From assembly GCF_000308835.1 (NCBI RefSeq), contig NZ_BAGN01000066.1, forward strand, positions 1-64,000: 64,000 bases of DNA, written 5' to 3'. The notes beneath the pieces were generated by a model. It searched no databases. It worked only from the letters and a program-made list of their open reading frames with translations, and was not told where the DNA came from. The position numbers and the translations under genes are program-made. The DNA is from Nocardia vinacea NBRC 16497 (lineage in GTDB: Bacteria; Actinomycetota; Actinomycetes; Mycobacteriales; Mycobacteriaceae). This document shows, piece after piece, positions 7,981-16,183 of this stretch. Position 1 is the stretch's first letter; each line of letters begins with the position of its first letter.

Positions 7981-8030
7981 GACTCCACCGTGCCGCGCGC
8001 CTATGCGAAAAATCTCGCCACGCTGCCCAC

Positions 8031-8042
8031 AGCAGATCTGCT
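8031..8042. promoter_or_regulatory. perfect 12-bp palindrome upstream of the clpP pair
   Basis: AGCAGATCTGCT lies 51 bases before the first clpP start and just past the stop of the DUF2277 gene. It could be an operator for the adjacent XRE regulator or another factor; it does not match the ClgR box I recall. Confidence 0.3.
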
Positions 8043-8052
8043 CAGAGCAGCG

Positions 8053-8328
8053 TCAGTCGTGCGAATGCGCGTGGATGCGCGCCTGCACCTCGGGCCGCCG
8101 CAGCGGCGGCACGGTCTTCGGCGGAACCTTCCGATCGGGCAATTGTTCGAGCAGCCGCATGGTCGCGGCCGCGATTTCTGCGACCGCAGCGTCGACCGCA
8201 GGGCGCGTAGCTGCGGAAATGCTGGACAGCCCGCCAACCTTGCGGACGTACTGCAATGCCGCAGCATGCACTTCTTCCGGGGTGGCGGCGGGCTCCAGCC
8301 CACGCAGGGCAGTGATATTTCGGCACAT
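8053..8328 (-). CDS. DUF2277 family protein
   Basis: A 91-residue soluble protein with the family's diagnostic start MCRNITALRGLEPAATPEEV and the following QYVRKVGG. Function unknown. The conserved MCRNI opening makes ATG 8328 secure. The C-terminal third is rich in Arg and Pro and ends with several His. It is transcribed toward the clpP pair with a 72-base gap, so cotranscription is possible but not required. Confidence 0.85.
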   Translation of the reverse strand: MCRNITALRGLEPAATPEEVHAAALQYVRKVGGLSSISAATRPAVDAAVAEIAAATMRLLEQLPDRKVPPKTVPPLRRPEVQARIHAHSHD

Positions 8329-8383
8329 ATCCCGAGGCTAGCTCGGGTCGGCCTGGGTTTTAAGGGGCCTTCCCGCGACTAGT

Positions 8384-10222
8384 TCAGCGCCCCGGCGCGA
8401 CTGAGGATTCCGCGCGCAGGTCGCGTCGATAGGCGAGGTTGATTCGAACCGCACCCCAGGACAGCGACCAGATGAGAACCAAGGAGCAAATGAGTACGAC
8501 CAGCGATGCCGCATCGATCAGCCAGGAGGGCCGGTCGAATGAGCGTTCACGTTGGAGCACAGTGATTTCGGGGACGAAGGGGCGCGTGAACTGGTCCAGC
8601 GCCGGTACTTCGGCGGCGTCGATACCGGGGTCATGAGGCATATAGATGGGCAGAGCGGTGAGCATTCGGCCGTCGTGCAGTCGCAGGATTGTCTTCCAAT
8701 TACCGTATGCCGGAACTGGTTTCGTGCTCACATAGTGGCCATCACCGACCCGGCGCAGCTGATCGATCACCAGTCCGCGACCGGGGTTCGAGGAACCGGT
8801 GCCACCTTGCCAGGCCAGAATCTGCACCCACTCGGGATCAGCGCCCACCAAATCCTCAGGGGCCAGTGTGATAACGGCGTTGACCATCCGGCCGCCGCTT
8901 ACCGGTGTCGCATCACGCAACTGGACTGTCGCGGAGGCATTTTCGGGAACATCGACGCGCAAGCCGTTCGCGGTGGCGGCTGCGGTGATCAGCACCGCCG
9001 CGATGACGATGCCACGGCGAATCGCGATATGCGGGAGCTCTTCGCCCCGCAGGACCATGCCGAGCAGTACGCCGACCGCACCGCCCACGACACCCACCGG
9101 CACCGCCATGACCAATAGCTCCGGCCACATACCGGTCGGCCAGGAGTCCACGAACATCCTTGCCACCCAGAGTGATTCGAGCCAGAGTCCGAGAGTGGCC
9201 GCGACCAGTCCGGTCAGCGCGCCCCACCATACGGGTTCGGACATGGGCAGCAGCGCCATCAGTTCCACGATCAGCGCGATTCCGAGATACAGCGGGAAGA
9301 CATTGTGTGGCGCATCGAGCAGCGGACCTACCAGGACCGCCATGACGGTGCGGACGAAGATCGCGAATACCACCGCGGCCAACGCGCCGCCCCGGCCGAG
9401 CGTGTAGCGCGCTGAAATCAGCGCGATCGTACTCGCGGCCGCGATCAGCAGCGGCTGGAACACGAGGCGGAACTGTTCGACGCCGAAGTCGAATTCGACC
9501 TGATACACCGACAGGCCGATCAGCAGACCACCGAAGGCGAAGGTGCGGACCAGCCACAGCAGCGGACCGTCGGTGCGATCCGGATCGGGGCGGTCCAGGC
9601 GGCCTTCGAATTCCAGCAGCAGCACCGCGACCAGCGACAATCCGGCGCCGCCGATCAGCATCAGATGCGTCGGCCCCCACAGGGTGACGTCCTGGCCGAA
9701 CAGTCGGTGCCAGATGTCGTCGAGCGGGAAGCCGATGAGGGCGTACAGGCCGGCACCCGCCATCAGCACGCCACCGACCGGGGCGTACCAGTCGCGGGTG
9801 ATCCGAATCGCGGCCGGACCCGGTTTCTCGTCCAGCGGCAGGATGATGGCCAGCATTCCGGCCATGAACAGGAAGAACAGGCCGATCATGATGAAGTAGT
9901 GCGCCGGATTCGCCAGCGGGCCCTCGTCGCGGCCCTTACCGATATGCAGGCTCACATCCCAGATGAAGCCGAACAACGCGGTCAGAATGGTGGCGATGAA
10001 CAGCGCGAGCGGCAGCGCGACCCAGCCGGGCCGGTTACTCAGCCCGCCGAGTCGATCGGCGGCGGTTTGCAGCCACGTGATGCGGCGGGTGCGGTGCAGA
10101 TACCCGACCACGGCCAGCACGGCCGCGATGGCGATCGCGGTGCCGGTCAGCACCGCGACCTGGTCGAGTGCGGCTCCGCCGCCCTCGGCCCCGCGCGCGA
10201 GTACCGCTGTTACCAGCTCCAT
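8384..10222 (-). CDS. large polytopic membrane protein of unknown function
   Basis: About 612 residues with roughly ten to twelve hydrophobic helices in residues 20-420, then an extracytoplasmic domain of about 170 residues, then one last helix near the C-terminus (ASLVVLICSLVLIWSLSW). Notable are charged or aromatic residues inside helices (FGFIWDVSLHIGKGRDEG, HYFIMIG, WGPTHLMLIGGAGL), including several His and Asp that could bind metal or haem or conduct protons. I do not recognise a named family. The soluble part (NASATVQLRDATPVSGG... with conserved Trp) looks beta-rich. ATG 10222 is preferred; GTG 10225 is also possible. Confidence 0.65.
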   Translation of the reverse strand: MELVTAVLARGAEGGGAALDQVAVLTGTAIAIAAVLAVVGYLHRTRRITWLQTAADRLGGLSNRPGWVALPLALFIATILTALFGFIWDVSLHIGKGRDEGPLANPAHYFIMIGLFFLFMAGMLAIILPLDEKPGPAAIRITRDWYAPVGGVLMAGAGLYALIGFPLDDIWHRLFGQDVTLWGPTHLMLIGGAGLSLVAVLLLEFEGRLDRPDPDRTDGPLLWLVRTFAFGGLLIGLSVYQVEFDFGVEQFRLVFQPLLIAAASTIALISARYTLGRGGALAAVVFAIFVRTVMAVLVGPLLDAPHNVFPLYLGIALIVELMALLPMSEPVWWGALTGLVAATLGLWLESLWVARMFVDSWPTGMWPELLVMAVPVGVVGGAVGVLLGMVLRGEELPHIAIRRGIVIAAVLITAAATANGLRVDVPENASATVQLRDATPVSGGRMVNAVITLAPEDLVGADPEWVQILAWQGGTGSSNPGRGLVIDQLRRVGDGHYVSTKPVPAYGNWKTILRLHDGRMLTALPIYMPHDPGIDAAEVPALDQFTRPFVPEITVLQRERSFDRPSWLIDAASLVVLICSLVLIWSLSWGAVRINLAYRRDLRAESSVAPGR

Positions 10223-10235
10223 CACCTGACACTGC

Positions 10236-10307
10236 CTAAAGCTCTTCGATCTGCTTGTGCTGTGCCGTCAGCAGATCGACGACGTCCTCGGTCGATGGCG
10301 AGGTCAT
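10236..10307 (-). pseudogene. truncated 5' stub of a hemerythrin (HHE) domain gene
   Basis: The 23-codon frame MTSPSTEDVVDLLTAQHKQI (then EEL and TAG) matches the first helix of actinobacterial HHE hemerythrin-domain proteins, including the first metal-ligand His of the V-D-x-L-T-x-x-H pattern. It stops where the next conserved residues should come, and only about a dozen bases separate it from the next gene. Its ATG overlaps the TGA of the upstream TPP enzyme (ATGA), the original operon junction. The rest of the gene appears deleted. Confidence 0.6.
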
Positions 10308-12103
10308 GACGACGAACTCCGATGCGGCACGAATTCCTGCGCTTTGAGCTTGGCGCCCTGCCACATCAGATGCCAGCCATCCGGATCGCCGCGCATAACC
10401 GCCTCCGCGGTGTCCTTCATCTGCTCGAAGGTCGCATGCGGCGGAATCGGTGGCACCTCGGGATCGCAGCGCACATCGAGCAGCACCGGGCGATCCGCGC
10501 TCAGCGCCTGGCTCCATGCGTCGGCGAGCTGGTCCGGATCGTCGATCGCGACCGACGGCAGACCCATACAGCGCGCCAGATCCGCATAGGAGGTCTCCGG
10601 AAGTATCTGCGACTCTTCGAATTTCGGTGCCCCGCCCATCGAGCGCAACTCCCAGGTGACCTGATTCAGATCGTTATTGTGGAAGACACATACGACCAGC
10701 CGCGGATCACTCCACTGCCGGTAATAGCGCGCGATGGTGAGCAGTTCGGCCATTCCGTTCATCTGCATGGCGCCATCGCCGACCAAGGCGATGGCCGGTC
10801 GTTCCGGATGCGCGAACTTGGCACCGATGGCATAGGGGACGCCGGGTCCCATGGTCGCCAGGGTGCCCGAGAGCGAGCCGCGCGTACCGATGCGGAATCG
10901 CAGGCAGCGGGCATACCAGTTGGTGGACGATCCGGAGTCGGCGGTGACGATCGCATTATCCGGAAGCTGTTGCGACAGTTCCCAAACCACCCGCATCGGG
11001 TTGACCGGCTTGGCCTGCAACATCGCCTGCCGCTCGACCGTCTCCCACCAGCGGACCACATTCTGCTCGATCTTCTCCCGCCAGGATCGATCCTCCTTGC
11101 GGCGAAGTAGCGGAATGAGTTCGGCCAGTGTGGCTTTCGCGTCACCGACCAGATTCACCTCGGTCGGATAGCGCATGCCGATCATGGTGCCGTCGATATC
11201 GATCTGCACGGCGCGCGCCTGACCGAACTCCGGCATGAACTGGGTGTACGGGAAGTTCGACCCGACGATGACCAGGGTGTCGCAGTCGCGCATCATCTCA
11301 TAGCTCGGCCTGGTGCCGAGCAACCCGATCGACCCGGTGACGAACGGCAGGTCATCGGGCAGCACATCCTTGCCGAGCAGCGCCTTCGCCACGCCCGCCC
11401 CGGTCAGTTCGGCGAGTTCGACCACCTCACGCGCGGCCGAGCGGGCGCCCTGACCGACGAGCACCGCGACCTTGGATCCGGCATCGATGATCTCGGCGGC
11501 GCGTTCGATCTCGGTGTACGGCGCGACCACCGTCGCAGACAACGCATGCGGTGGGCTGGACGGCACCTGCTTGAATTCGTGTTCGGGCGGCTCGTAGGGC
11601 TCTTCCTGCAAATCGGCGGGGATGATCACCGCGGTGGGCGCATGCCGGGTCATCGCCGTTCGGAACGCCCGGTCCAGCGCGTTCGGCAATTGGCTCGAGA
11701 CGTTGACCTCGACCAGATAATCACTGGCAACATCCTTGAACAGGCTCTGCAGGTCGACTTCCTGCTGATAGCTGCCGCCCATGGCGCTGCGCGCGGTCTG
11801 ACCGACGATCGCTACGACCGGGACATGGTCGAGTTTGGCGTCGTAGAGTCCGTTCAGCAGATGGATCGCACCGGGTCCCGAGGTGGCGGTACAGACGCCG
11901 ACCTTTCCACTGAATTTGGCGAATCCGGTGGCTTCGAAGGCCGCCATTTCCTCATGCCTGGCCTGCACGAACTGTGGTTTGTTATCCGCCCGACCGAAAG
12001 CGGCGACCAGACCGTTGATGCCGTCGCCGGGGTATCCGAAGACTTGGTCAACGCCCCACTCGCGTAGTCGCTGCAGGACATAGTCACCAACCTGTTGCTT
12101 CAT
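10304..12103 (-). CDS. thiamine-pyrophosphate enzyme, pyruvate oxidase/dehydrogenase (quinone)-like
   Basis: A 599-residue enzyme with the three-domain TPP fold. The N-terminal PYR domain (about 1-175) carries GYPGDGINGL and the activating Glu in ARHEEMAAF. The middle Rossmann-type domain spans about 195-335. The C-terminal PP domain has the TPP-Mg signature beginning GDGAMQMNG and ending FHNND. The segment GGSYQQEVDLQSLFKDVA favours the pyruvate oxidase (PoxB)/pyruvate dehydrogenase (quinone) branch over acetolactate synthase, but the substrate is not proven. It was once followed, with a 4-base overlap, by a hemerythrin gene now reduced to a stub. Confidence 0.8.
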   Translation of the reverse strand: MKQQVGDYVLQRLREWGVDQVFGYPGDGINGLVAAFGRADNKPQFVQARHEEMAAFEATGFAKFSGKVGVCTATSGPGAIHLLNGLYDAKLDHVPVVAIVGQTARSAMGGSYQQEVDLQSLFKDVASDYLVEVNVSSQLPNALDRAFRTAMTRHAPTAVIIPADLQEEPYEPPEHEFKQVPSSPPHALSATVVAPYTEIERAAEIIDAGSKVAVLVGQGARSAAREVVELAELTGAGVAKALLGKDVLPDDLPFVTGSIGLLGTRPSYEMMRDCDTLVIVGSNFPYTQFMPEFGQARAVQIDIDGTMIGMRYPTEVNLVGDAKATLAELIPLLRRKEDRSWREKIEQNVVRWWETVERQAMLQAKPVNPMRVVWELSQQLPDNAIVTADSGSSTNWYARCLRFRIGTRGSLSGTLATMGPGVPYAIGAKFAHPERPAIALVGDGAMQMNGMAELLTIARYYRQWSDPRLVVCVFHNNDLNQVTWELRSMGGAPKFEESQILPETSYADLARCMGLPSVAIDDPDQLADAWSQALSADRPVLLDVRCDPEVPPIPPHATFEQMKDTAEAVMRGDPDGWHLMWQGAKLKAQEFVPHRSSSS

Positions 12104-12223
12104 GAGGATCTCCTGTTGGTATCCGGGTTGGTCAGACCGGTGATACCCAGCGAACGGGCAGGCAATCAGCGGGTGTGCCGCGCACCGGAGTGGGTAGCCG
12201 CACTGTGCCGAGACAGGAGGGAA

Positions 12224-13480
12224 TCAGTCGGTGTCGAACAGCCGATCGGCGGGCGCGAGTTGGCTGATGGTGTTCGAGATCTGGGCGACCAGAGCCCATG
12301 GGCGTTGGGTATCGGTGGTGGCCTTACCGCTGGTGAGGATCGCGCCGGAGAGCCCGCGGGTGGGATCGGCCCAGCCGTATTGGGTTGTCAGGCCGCTGCG
12401 GCCGAAGTGCGACTGGGTGTTCCGCCCGAACTTCGAGCGACGAGCGCCGAGTTCGAAGCCCGCGCTGCTGACTCGTCCGGCCAGGCCGGGTATGCGGCGT
12501 GCCGGGCGGATCGCTTCGCGGAGCGTGCCCGGCTCGATGATCCGGACGCCATCGAGTTCGCCACCGCGAGTGAGGATTTCGTAGAAACGGGACAGCTCGT
12601 AGGCGGTCGTGACGATATTGCCCGACGGCAGTTCGGCGGTCAGGAAATCCCGATTCGCAGATCTGGCGGTCGCACCGTCCATCCGGCCGCCGAGGGCCTT
12701 GCGCGCCAAAAGTATCGACATGCGCGACGGTGGCGGGCCGGTCTTCACGCTGGGCACGACCTTGTCGACATCCTCGGGCCGGACCCCGAAGTTGTTCCAG
12801 CGGAAGCCCAATGGGTCGAGCACCTGTTCGGCGAGATGTTCGCGCATCCGCTTCCCGGTGGCCCGCTGCACCAGCAGCCGTTGAATCAAACCGCTGGTCA
12901 ACGCGTGATAGACCCGGAACCGCCCCGGCCGCCAACTCGGCACCAGATCGGCCAACCCCTGTACGGCCAACTCCTCGTCGAGCACCAGCTCGACGCCCTT
13001 GTAGGGCGGCGTAATGAACGGCACACCCGCCGAATGCGACAGCACATCGCCGATGCTGATCGCATCCTTGCCGTGCGCCGCGAACTCCGGAATGTACTTG
13101 CACACTGGATCATTCAGCGCGAACGCACCCTGTTCGATCAGCATGAACATCAGCGTCGCGGACACGCCCTTGGCCGTGGAGAACCCGCAGAAGAGTGTCT
13201 CCGGTGTCGCGAGCACCTTCTCCGCATCCGGACCGTCTTTCGGCGCGTTCCCCCAGCCGTGCCCGATCGCCCGGTTCAGCACTATCTTTCCGTTGCGCCG
13301 CAGACAGGTCTGAATCGCGGGCGTCGTCCCCATCCGGTACCACGCCTGCACCGACGCCCACAGCGCCGCGACGTCGTCGTTCGTCAACCCGGCAGCGGCC
13401 GGATCGTCCTCGTGCCCGACCGTCGTCACCGCGTCCAGATCATCGGTGACGGTCACCAACGCGCCAGGAACCACCTTCAC
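12224..13480 (-). CDS. serine hydrolase, class C beta-lactamase/EstB-like
   Basis: A 418-residue protein of the beta-lactamase superfamily used here for ester or unknown hydrolysis. The nucleophile motif S-x-x-K is FSTAKG. A Tyr in VYHALTSG occupies the Y-x-x/N site, and the region near the C-terminus (FGRSGLTTQYGWADP) replaces the KTG box as in EstB-type esterases. No signal peptide is seen, so it is cytoplasmic. The start is placed at GTG 13480 (VKVVPGAL); the longer upstream frame encodes non-conserved sequence. Mycobacterial relatives are lipases/esterases of the Lip family. Confidence 0.8.
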   Translation of the reverse strand: MKVVPGALVTVTDDLDAVTTVGHEDDPAAAGLTNDDVAALWASVQAWYRMGTTPAIQTCLRRNGKIVLNRAIGHGWGNAPKDGPDAEKVLATPETLFCGFSTAKGVSATLMFMLIEQGAFALNDPVCKYIPEFAAHGKDAISIGDVLSHSAGVPFITPPYKGVELVLDEELAVQGLADLVPSWRPGRFRVYHALTSGLIQRLLVQRATGKRMREHLAEQVLDPLGFRWNNFGVRPEDVDKVVPSVKTGPPPSRMSILLARKALGGRMDGATARSANRDFLTAELPSGNIVTTAYELSRFYEILTRGGELDGVRIIEPGTLREAIRPARRIPGLAGRVSSAGFELGARRSKFGRNTQSHFGRSGLTTQYGWADPTRGLSGAILTSGKATTDTQRPWALVAQISNTISQLAPADRLFDTD

Positions 13481-13575
13481 CCGGCCAGCATATCGGCGCT
13501 GATCTTTCCCCCGATCGAGCCCACGCCCTGGTTTCACGAAACGAGCCGGGGTACTCGGCGGACAGGAGGTGTGAC

Positions 13576-13905
13576 ATGCCAAAGGAATGGAGCAATAAAC
13601 AGGAACGGCAGTACGAGCACATCAGGGACTCGGCAGAAGACCGGGGCGCGAGCCAGAAGCGGGCGAAGGAAATCGCCGCGCGGACGGTCAATAAGAATCG
13701 CGCCCAAGCCGGGCAGTCGAAGACCGCGAGCCGTTCCTCGATAAAGGACAAGTCACCACAGCAGCGCGGTGGGCAGCGCTCGGGCCGCAGCGGTCCGAAG
13801 GGCCCGACCCGCGACCAGCTGTACAACGAGGCCAGGCAACGCAATATCAAGGGCCGCTCGAAGATGAACAAGCGGCAGCTCGCGCGGGCCCTGGGCAAGG
13901 ACTGA
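13576..13905 (+). CDS. small basic 'plasmid stabilization'-type protein with Rho-N/SAP-like tail
   Basis: A 109-residue, very basic protein. The N-terminus MPKEWSNKQERQYEHIRDS and RGASQKRAKEIAARTVNK are hallmarks of a widespread small family often labelled plasmid stabilization or DUF7218. The C-terminal 35 residues (TRDQLYNEARQRNIKGRSKM) form a Rho-N/SAP-like helix-extension-helix that probably binds nucleic acid. A GGAGG ribosome site sits 8 bases before the ATG. The true function is unknown; it is chromosomal and not next to a toxin. Confidence 0.72.
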   Translation: MPKEWSNKQERQYEHIRDSAEDRGASQKRAKEIAARTVNKNRAQAGQSKTASRSSIKDKSPQQRGGQRSGRSGPKGPTRDQLYNEARQRNIKGRSKMNKRQLARALGKD

Positions 13906-13912
13906 GGCGGAT

Positions 13913-14081
13913 ATGGCCGGGCCGGGCGCCGCGGAGTTCGTGCCGCCGCACGCGAGCCTCGCCGAGTTGCGGCGGGCCTCGTGCGGTACTGCGCGCGCCC
14001 GATCGCGACGAGGCTTACGCCGGATTCGTCGCAGACTTGAAAAGGTTGCGAACGGTGTGCGGTGGTACACGACCGATGTGA
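13913..14081 (+). pseudogene. internally deleted udgX (uracil-DNA cross-linking glycosylase family) remnant
   Basis: Two ends of a UdgX protein survive without its middle. The first frame gives MAGPGAAEFVPPHASLAELR, like the UdgX N-terminus (MAG...FVPxxxxLAEL). From about 13989, in another frame, comes LRAPDRDEAYAGFVADLKRL, like its C-terminus (SLLRGP...AFAGLVDDL). The iron-sulfur cysteines and the catalytic KRRIH loop, about 150 residues, are gone. Deletion and frame change mark it as dead. Confidence 0.6.
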
Positions 14082-14093
14082 CGGCCGAGAATA

Positions 14094-14285
14094 ACCCAAC
14101 TCGGACACCAGGTTTCGGCGGCACGCTATTTCGAGCGCAATCGCGCGGCATGCGGTACGCCCGGATTGTTCGCCGAGGAATTCGATGTCCGGCAGCGTCA
14201 GTTGCGCGGCAATATGCCGCAGGCCTTTGCGCACGCGATGCTGTTCGAATCCTCGGTCCAGCTCACCCGATTCGGCGATGAGTAA
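14094..14285 (+). pseudogene. C-terminal fragment of a GH15 glucoamylase/trehalase-type gene
   Basis: After a stop at 14081 the frame reads LGHQVSAARYFERNRAACG, then GTPGLFAEEFDV and RGNMPQAFAHAMLFESSVQL to the TAA at 14283. The G-L-(F/L)-A-E-E-(Y/F)-D and G-N-x-P-Q-A-F-x-H patterns are the end of GH15 glycoside hydrolases. The rest of the roughly 600-residue enzyme is absent, so this is a remnant. Confidence 0.6.
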
Positions 14286-14294
14286 GGGGTTGTG

Positions 14295-15266
14295 ATGAGT
14301 TTCGAACCCCGCGTAGTGGTGATCACCGGGGCGAGTGCGGGCATCGGTCGCGCGGCCGCACGCGAATTCGCTTCGAGCGGCTGCAGAGTCGCGCTGCTCG
14401 CCCGCGGCGATGCCGGACTAGCGGCCGCGGCCGATGATGTGCGCGCGGCGGGCGGTGAGCCGCTGACGATTCCGGTCGATGTCGCGGATTACGCGGCGGT
14501 CGAGGCGGCGGCGACACGGGCCGAGAAGGTGCTCGGCCCCATCGATGCCTGGGTGAACTCGGCCTTCACCTCGGTATTCGCGCCGTTCGAGCAGATTGCC
14601 GCCGCAGAGTTCCGGCGGGTCACGGAAGTCACCTATCTCGGCACCGTGCACGGCACCATGGCCGCGCTGTCCCGCATGCGGACACGTGACCGCGGCGCTG
14701 TCGTACAAGTCGGCTCGGCGCTGGGGGCCCGCTCGATTCCGCTGCAGTCGGCGTATTGCGCCGCCAAGCACGCGGTCAACGGATTCACCGAGTCGGTGCG
14801 GGTCGAACTGATGCACGAAGGCAGCAATGTGCACATCACGCTGGTGCAGGCACCGGCGGTCAATACGCCCCAATTCTCCTGGGTGCTGTCGTGATTGCCG
14901 AAGCGGCCACAGCCGGTGGCGCCGATCTACCAACCCGAGATCATCGCGCGCTCGATCGCCTTCGCCGCGAAACATCCTGAGCGCAAGGAATATTGGGTCG
15001 GCGCGAGCACTACGGGGACGCTGCTCGCACAACGGCTCGCGCCCAGCCTGCTCGACCGATATCTCGCCCGCACCGGCTACGACTCGCAGCAGACCGATGC
15101 CGACGCCGATGCGCGGGCCGACAATCTCTGGGAGCCGGTCGATCGGGCCGGTGGATACGACTTCGGCGCGCACGGCGAGTTCGATGATCGTGCGCATCGG
15201 CACAGTACACAGGCGTGGTTGAGCCGAGGGCTCGAGACATTGGCCAGCGGGTTGCGTCGGCATTAG
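14295..15266 (+). pseudogene. SDR-family oxidoreductase gene interrupted by an in-frame TGA
   Basis: The frame encodes a short-chain dehydrogenase of about 323 residues with TGASAGIG near the start and the catalytic YCAAK. At codon 200 the sequence PQFSWVLS is followed by TGA (14892-14894) and then, in the same frame, LPKRPQPVAPIYQPE and a normal SDR tail to 15266. Relatives read VLSRLPKR here, so a CGA-to-TGA change explains it. The truncated product keeps the Rossmann core but lacks the C-terminal 120 residues. Expression by read-through or from TTG 14895 cannot be excluded. ATG 14295 follows an AAGGGG ribosome site. Confidence 0.72.
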
Positions 15267-15349
15267 GGCGGTCCGGGTGGGTTGGTCGGGCTGCGTGCGA
15301 ACCCGAGAAAGAGGCGATTAGCCGACCGAACCGCGGGTATGGCGCACAT

Positions 15350-15913
15350 ATGGTCCCGACGATCGACCAACTGCTCCACGCGCTCACCCGGGCGGTGAAT
15401 ACGCTGGCGGATGCCGGTATCCGCTTCGCGGTCGCGGGTGGTTGCGCGGTGTACGCGCGCGGCGGGCCCGCCTCGGAGCACGACGTCGACATCTTCATCA
15501 AACCCGCCGACCTGTCGCAGGCGCGCAGTGCGCTGGCCCGCGGCGGATTGCGGATCGCCGAGCCGCCCGAGGACTGGCTGACCAAGGCCTATGAAGGCGG
15601 CGTCCTCATCGACCTGATCTACCGGCCGAACAACCGTGCCGTCACCGACGAATTGCTCGACCGCGCCGACATGATGCGTGTCGGCCCGACGATGGCGCCG
15701 GTGATCAGCGCGAGCGACCTGATGATCGACAAATTACTGGTCTTCGACGCGCACCGACTGGACCTGAGCCCACTGCTGACGATCGCACGCGATCTGCGCG
15801 AACAAGTGGATTGGGAGCGGGTGCGCAAGGAAACCGACATTTCGCCCTATGCCAGAGCCTTCCTCGGACTGCTGGACGATCTCGGAGTAATCGAGCCGAA
15901 GCGGGTGGTGTGA
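15350..15913 (+). CDS. nucleotidyltransferase-fold protein
   Basis: A 187-residue protein with a polymerase-beta-type nucleotidyltransferase core: GGCAVYARGG near residue 27, then the acidic pair in HDVDIFI and a third acid in VLIDLIY. Such domains transfer NMP to small molecules or proteins; similarity is closest to aminoglycoside-adenylyltransferase-like or MNT-type proteins. No HEPN partner is next to it, so an antitoxin role is not supported. The start is taken at ATG 15350; the upstream in-frame sequence is non-conserved. It is the first of four genes packed with gaps of 0, 18 and 12 bases. Confidence 0.78.
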   Translation: MVPTIDQLLHALTRAVNTLADAGIRFAVAGGCAVYARGGPASEHDVDIFIKPADLSQARSALARGGLRIAEPPEDWLTKAYEGGVLIDLIYRPNNRAVTDELLDRADMMRVGPTMAPVISASDLMIDKLLVFDAHRLDLSPLLTIARDLREQVDWERVRKETDISPYARAFLGLLDDLGVIEPKRVV

Positions 15914-16165
15914 ATGGATCGACCGCAATATCTGGTCGCGCATCTGCGCCGGGCGCTGGCCGAGGATCCGCGCACCGCCGAACTCGGGGTGCAGGTGACG
16001 ATCCGCGGCGACGTCGTCGTCCTCGGCGGCGAGGTGAGCAGTATCGAACGCAAGCTGCAGATGGAAAAGGTAGTGCGCGAACAGCTTCCGCGCGCCCACA
16101 TCCACAACGACGTGCACGTCACGCCACCCTGCGCACCGGGACCCGCCGAGGCGCTGGCGGACTGA
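15914..16165 (+). CDS. BON-domain protein
   Basis: An 83-residue protein that is essentially one BON domain (PF04972): a helix (YLVAHLRRALAEDP), then the beta hairpin VTIRGDVVVLGGEVSS with the conserved G-x-V-x-L-x-G-x-V, and a second helix before HNDVHV. BON domains bind phospholipid or polysaccharide. There is no signal peptide or membrane segment. The ATG follows the preceding TGA directly, so the two genes are cotranscribed. Confidence 0.82.
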   Translation: MDRPQYLVAHLRRALAEDPRTAELGVQVTIRGDVVVLGGEVSSIERKLQMEKVVREQLPRAHIHNDVHVTPPCAPGPAEALAD

Positions 16166-16183
16166 GACCGGAAGGAGTGTGGC

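Noticed and set aside
8005..8018. GCGA...TCGC repeat as a ClgR box before clpP
   Set aside because: The arms are in the opposite order to the CGC-N5-GCG pattern recalled for ClgR, and the repeat is only four bases per arm.
15350..16165. Possible toxin-antitoxin system (nucleotidyltransferase plus small neighbour)
   Set aside because: The small neighbour is a clear BON domain, not a HEPN or antitoxin, so the MNT/HEPN idea is unsupported.
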